A DNA stretch of 64,000 nucleotides from Bacillus norwichensis (GTDB taxonomy: Bacteria; Bacillota; Bacilli; Bacillales; Bacillaceae_C). The stretch's first letter is position 1. Every line of letters begins with the position of its first letter. The notes under the pieces were generated by a model. The model was not told the origin of the DNA and made no database searches. It was given only the letters and a program-made list of their open reading frames with translations. Both the position numbers and the translations under genes were made by a program. The DNA lies in NCBI RefSeq assembly GCF_014836955.1, contig NZ_JACSPV010000015.1:31441-95440 (forward strand), in the 5' to 3' direction. Shown here piece after piece: positions 60,871 through 64,000 of the stretch.

Positions 60871-60887
60871 TTGGCATAATTTTTGCA
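60871..60887 (+). promoter_or_regulatory. Sigma-54 (-24/-12) promoter of the permease-amidohydrolase operon
   Basis: TTGGCATAATTTTTGCA matches consensus with GG-N10-GC, 105 bases before the permease start and downstream of palindromic sites. Confidence 0.88.
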
Positions 60888-60991
60888 ATATATAAAATTT
60901 GAAAATTCAAAGGAGAGGGGAAAAATATTAGAAAGGGATTGTCTGCGAATCGTATATTTGTGAGCGTTTCCAAGAAGAGAGGAGTGCGGAG

Positions 60992-62353
60992 ATGGCAAAA
61001 GTACAATTATTGGAAATTGAACCAATAAGGAATCTTAAGTTCCGGCATCTTTGGGCATTGGGTGTCGGTGCAGTAATTGGTGATGGGATTTTCCTTTTGA
61101 TTGGAGAAGGAATTGCTACGGCTGGACCGAGTGCCATCCTGGCTTATTTTATTGCTGGGCTGTTTCAATTCTTTTTAATGATCGCATTAGCAGAAATAGC
61201 AATTGGGATGCCATTTGCCGGGGGAATGTCTGTATGGGTTGAACGCTTTTTAGGAAAGTGGTGGGGATTTTTATCCGGATTTTCTTTTGCAGCTGGCTGG
61301 GTTCTTGCGGGCGGTGGAGTGAGTATGGCCCTCGGGAAGATCACCTCCTGGTTCTTTCCTCAATTGACTGGAAAAGTATGGACAACCATATTTGCAATAA
61401 TTTTTGTAAGCATATTTGCAATTTTAAACATCTATGGAACTTCAATTGCTGCAAAAACTCAACTATACCTTGTGCTTCTATTGACAGCAGGAATGCTATT
61501 GTTCGCTTTAATCGGGATAAAAGATATTAATGTGGATAATTTCAAAGAATGGATGCCTTATGGCACTTCCGGATTCTTGAGTGCGATCCCTCTTGGTACA
61601 TATGCGTATCTAGGAGCAGTGTCAATAGTGACCGCAGGGTCGGAAGTTGTTAACCCAAGGGACTTGCCAAAAGCTTTAATCTGGTCGAGTGTGACGTTTC
61701 TTATCATTTATACAGTTGCTCAAATTGTCCTTCAAGGAATTATCCCATGGAATCAAGTGACATTAAACAGTTCGCCCTTTACAGAAGCCGCCAACATCGT
61801 CTTTGGATATGCAGGTGCTTTTATTATTAATTTAGTTGCATGGATTGCTGCAGCAACCTGTATTTTAATGGGAACTTTCTACACGGCATCTCGGATTTTC
61901 TTTTCACAGGCTAGAAGAGGGTATTTACCGAAGTTTTTTGGTTATTTGCATCCGAAAACCCGCACACCTGTCTACGGTATTGTTTTCATCTGGATTTGTT
62001 CGGTTGTCTTTATTTTGATTGGCAGTGTTAACCCTGATTTGATTTATGTTGAGTTTTCCCTGCAGTTGACATTTGCTTGGATTGTGTCTTGGGCGCTTGC
62101 TGTAGTTGCTGCAATCCTTTATCGAAAAAAATGCAAGAGCGAAGTGGAGAAACTTGCTTGGAAACAGCCTTTATTTCCACTATTCCCGATCTTGGGGCTT
62201 ATCGGTATTGGAATTGTTTTCTACGGAACATTGCTGGGAACACCTATGATATTGGTCAGAGGACTAGTTTGGGTTATAGCGCTATTTATCTTCTATAAGA
62301 TCTACTATAAGGCTGATCAGAATAAAAGCAGCGATCAAGAAAAAATCATTTGA
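60992..62353 (+). CDS. APC-superfamily amino acid permease
   Basis: A 453-residue permease with about 12 helices: LKFRHLWALGVGAVIGDGIFLLIGEGI read across the first helix, MPFAGGMSVWVERFLGKWWGFLSGF, GSEVVNPRDLPKALIW and CILMGTFYTASRIFFSQARRGYLP. ATG 60992 has AGAGGAG 7 bases upstream. First gene of the operon from the sigma-54 promoter at 60871; the amidohydrolase gene follows after 303 bases. Substrate probably a modified amino acid or amide (inference). Confidence 0.88.
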   Translation: MAKVQLLEIEPIRNLKFRHLWALGVGAVIGDGIFLLIGEGIATAGPSAILAYFIAGLFQFFLMIALAEIAIGMPFAGGMSVWVERFLGKWWGFLSGFSFAAGWVLAGGGVSMALGKITSWFFPQLTGKVWTTIFAIIFVSIFAILNIYGTSIAAKTQLYLVLLLTAGMLLFALIGIKDINVDNFKEWMPYGTSGFLSAIPLGTYAYLGAVSIVTAGSEVVNPRDLPKALIWSSVTFLIIYTVAQIVLQGIIPWNQVTLNSSPFTEAANIVFGYAGAFIINLVAWIAAATCILMGTFYTASRIFFSQARRGYLPKFFGYLHPKTRTPVYGIVFIWICSVVFILIGSVNPDLIYVEFSLQLTFAWIVSWALAVVAAILYRKKCKSEVEKLAWKQPLFPLFPILGLIGIGIVFYGTLLGTPMILVRGLVWVIALFIFYKIYYKADQNKSSDQEKII

Positions 62354-62656
62354 CTGGTGGAGATAAACCATTCGCTCATTGAATTTATTATGGCTACAAG
62401 CGGATTATTTAACTATCAAACAGACAAATGAGGAGGTTTGGAGGTTCAATCTTGGTTACAAAAGAAAAAAGTTAACAATATGCAGGTGTACTTATCAATG
62501 TTATTGAAATTACACCTTTCCTTATTATCAAACATAACTGTTGCCATTCTTGATAGGCAATGGCAGCTGTTGAAAGAGGAACTGTCAACATGGATAAAGT
62601 CCGTCAATATGCCGGTTGATAGAAAGTAAAATTAGTTCTCAAAATGGAGGAATATG
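62354..62656 (+). other. Gap with gene-like fragments, no intact gene
   Basis: A 63-codon frame from TTG 62438 lacks proper spacing to its GAGGAGG site. Short stretches in other frames look protein-like (AGVLINVIEITPFLIIKHN; MAAVERGTVNMDKVRQYAG), suggesting a small gene broken by frameshifts between the permease and amidohydrolase genes. The parent gene is not recognised. Confidence 0.3.
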
Positions 62657-63814
62657 ATGAATAAAATTGATTTGACTTCTATAAAAGCAGTTGATGTGCA
62701 TTGTCACCCCTATATTGCGAATGAGGAACCATATTCACCCGAAGAGTATTTGCGGAAACTGTCGTTGTCTGTATTGCCGAATATGTTTAAAAAAGCCGAA
62801 GAAGGTTCATCCGCAAAAATTTTTCCGGGCATGAACATGTATATGCAAATAACTATACAGCGGCTTGCCAGGTATTTTGGATGTCGACCTATACTTGAGG
62901 AAGTGGTTTCCAACAGAAACGAAGAGGCAAAAGATTTTACTGCCTTTACACAAAATTTATTCAAAAATGTAAAACTTGAAGGAATGGTCGTTGACTTTGG
63001 GTATCCCACCCCGCCGCTATCAAAAGATGATTATCAAGAATTGACGGGAGTTCCCATATGGGAAGTATATCGAATCGAGCCCGTCATGGTAAGGCTCAGG
63101 GAAAACCATGAAACTTTCGGCGCTTTTATCGAGGCCTATCAAGAAGATCTCAAGGCTGCTCTAAAACAGAAACATATCGTAGGTTTAAAAACAATCATTG
63201 CCTACCGGAGCGGTTTGGAAATTGGAGATAAAAATGAACAAATGGCAAAAGATCAGTATGAGGAATTCCGTCTAAACGACCGTGCCAGAGTGAAAGAGTT
63301 GAGAGATTATTGCCTCCATGTGGCAATGGAGGAATGTACGAATTTCAATAAGGTTTTACATATACATACGGGGTTCGGTGACGGGGAAGTTGTACTTCCA
63401 AAAGCAAGCCCATCGTTTTTGATTGATTTACTGCGGCAGGAAAAATATGCTGAAACGAAAATACATCTTGTACATGGAGGATATCCATGGATGGAGGAAG
63501 CGGCGTTCATAACTAGTATTTTACCAAACGTGTTTCTAGATATTTCATTACAGAATCCATTTGTCGGGCATGGAGTGGAACGAATCATATCACAAGTGTA
63601 TGAATTGGCCCCATTCGATAAAGTCATGTACGGATCAGACGCTTTCACTGTACCGGAAATGAACTGGCTTGGGGTACTACTATTCAAGGAATGCTTTGAA
63701 CGGGTACTTACGAACTGGATAGAAAAGGGATATATCGATAAGGATATGGCAGTCGAAATTGCTGAACACATGATGTATAAAAACTTTGAACGGGTATATA
63801 GTGACTATATTTAA
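62657..63814 (+). CDS. Amidohydrolase-2 family protein (FluG N-domain-like)
   Basis: A 385-residue TIM-barrel metal hydrolase: AVDVHCHPYIANEEPYS (HxH metal motif), GLKTIIAYRSGLEI, KVLHIHTGFGDGEVVL, KIHLVHGGYPWMEEAAFI, NVFLDISLQNPF and VMYGSDAFTVPEMNW (late aspartate ligand). It resembles amidohydrolases related to the N-terminal domain of FluG that accompany gamma-glutamyl-amide metabolism. ATG 62657 gives 6-base spacing to GGAGG; ATG 62654 is next to it. Second gene after promoter 60871, likely acting on what the permease brings in. The stop codon lies within repeat copy D. Confidence 0.85.
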   Translation: MNKIDLTSIKAVDVHCHPYIANEEPYSPEEYLRKLSLSVLPNMFKKAEEGSSAKIFPGMNMYMQITIQRLARYFGCRPILEEVVSNRNEEAKDFTAFTQNLFKNVKLEGMVVDFGYPTPPLSKDDYQELTGVPIWEVYRIEPVMVRLRENHETFGAFIEAYQEDLKAALKQKHIVGLKTIIAYRSGLEIGDKNEQMAKDQYEEFRLNDRARVKELRDYCLHVAMEECTNFNKVLHIHTGFGDGEVVLPKASPSFLIDLLRQEKYAETKIHLVHGGYPWMEEAAFITSILPNVFLDISLQNPFVGHGVERIISQVYELAPFDKVMYGSDAFTVPEMNWLGVLLFKECFERVLTNWIEKGYIDKDMAVEIAEHMMYKNFERVYSDYI

Positions 63815-64000
63815 CTTCATTCAGCAGAAGTCTTCCCACTTCTGTATGTGGTGAGATGAATGCCTATTGGCACTTCATTCAGTGGGGGCACACCTCGGCT
63901 GAATAAAGTTAAAGCTTCCGGCGGATGCCACAGATTTTCAGAGGAAACAATCGGGCGACGTTTCTCGTCGCCACCGTCTAGAATGAAAACTGATTCTTAC
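63811..64000 (+). repeat. Dispersed repeat copy D, IS200/IS605-end-like, possibly continuing past the window
   Basis: Begins with TTTAACTTCATTCAGCAGAA at the stop codon of the amidohydrolase gene, then CCCACTTCTGTATGTGG, CGGCTGAATAAAGTTAAAG and the core GGCGGATGCCACAGATTTTC. After AGAGGAAA the sequence departs from copies A-C (ATCGGGCGACGTTTCTCGTC, a hairpin CGACG...CGTCG), so the right part differs or is truncated. Confidence 0.65.

Noticed and set aside
62438..62629. 63-codon plus-strand frame as a gene
   Set aside because: The Shine-Dalgarno sequence is only one base from the TTG, and protein-like stretches are in other frames.
1391..63950. Repeat family as a CRISPR array
   Set aside because: Copies are ~150-190 bases, tens of kilobases apart, with no regular spacers and no cas genes.

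Overview
The window reads as the chromosome of a low-GC, endospore-former-type Firmicute of the Bacillaceae (Bacillus sensu lato). Support: strong AGGAGG-type ribosome binding sites, frequent TTG/GTG starts, many U-rich intrinsic terminators, an EtfB-EtfA-FadF block as in Bacillus, ArgR-type boxes at argJ, and overall similarity of the proteins to Bacillus families. No rRNA, tRNA, CRISPR array, phage or plasmid functions were seen. Nearly every gene is catabolic, transport or regulatory, so this looks like a niche-adaptation region for nitrogen-containing carbon sources.

Layout. 1-4.2 kb: electron-transfer flavoprotein subunits and a FadF-like Fe-S oxidoreductase (fatty acid oxidation electron transfer). 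4.3-6.7 kb: ROK regulator and a two-gene ChrA-type transporter. 6.8-13.9 kb: two-component system with a sigma-54 activator, then a TAXI-type TRAP transporter. 14-17.4 kb: a second TRAP transporter whose binding protein is circularly permuted. 17.5-25.9 kb: a sigma-54 activator followed by PxpB-like, PxpC-like, HyuA and HyuB (ATP-dependent cyclic amide opening). 26.3-38.6 kb, mostly minus strand: aminotransferase, polyamine-type permease, two YtcJ-like amidohydrolases, MFS and SSS transporters, an M20 N-carbamoyl amino acid hydrolase type enzyme, and a divergent sigma-54 activator. 38.8-41.3 kb: MerR regulator, GyrI-like protein, extradiol dioxygenase. 41.4-46.4 kb: a structured leader with a 26-residue Cys-rich peptide, an acyl-CoA-dehydrogenase-like flavoprotein and a polar amino acid ABC transporter. 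46.7-48.5 kb: argJ divergent from an ArgA-like acetyltransferase. 48.5-53.2 kb: a decayed insertion sequence, an aldehyde dehydrogenase and a GabP-like permease between repeats. 53.2-58.8 kb: permease, GntR regulator, L-2-hydroxyglutarate oxidase, DUF3870 protein and glutarate 2-hydroxylase (CsiD/GlaH). 58.9-63.8 kb: a further sigma-54 activator divergent from a permease and an amidohydrolase.

How it works together. Four sigma-54 enhancer-binding activators and five good -24/-12 promoters (GG-N10-GC spacing), plus one weaker candidate, lie in 50 kb, several with strong inverted repeats upstream that look like activator sites. The modules appear to import and hydrolyse cyclic or acylated amides, amino acids, polyamines and glutarate, ending in amino acids or 2-oxoglutarate. 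HyuA/HyuB plus the M20 hydrolase could form a complete hydantoin route. CsiD plus LhgO would turn glutarate into 2-oxoglutarate.

Most notable: the circularly permuted TAXI protein, the dense sigma-54 regulon, two structured leaders with intrinsic terminators (before csiD and before the Cys-rich peptide), a dispersed repeat resembling an IS200/IS605 end in four copies (one supplies the end of etfA), a MerR-type 19-bp-spacer promoter, and a near-consensus LexA box at a GyrI-like gene. All calls come from reading the sequence; no database search was run.
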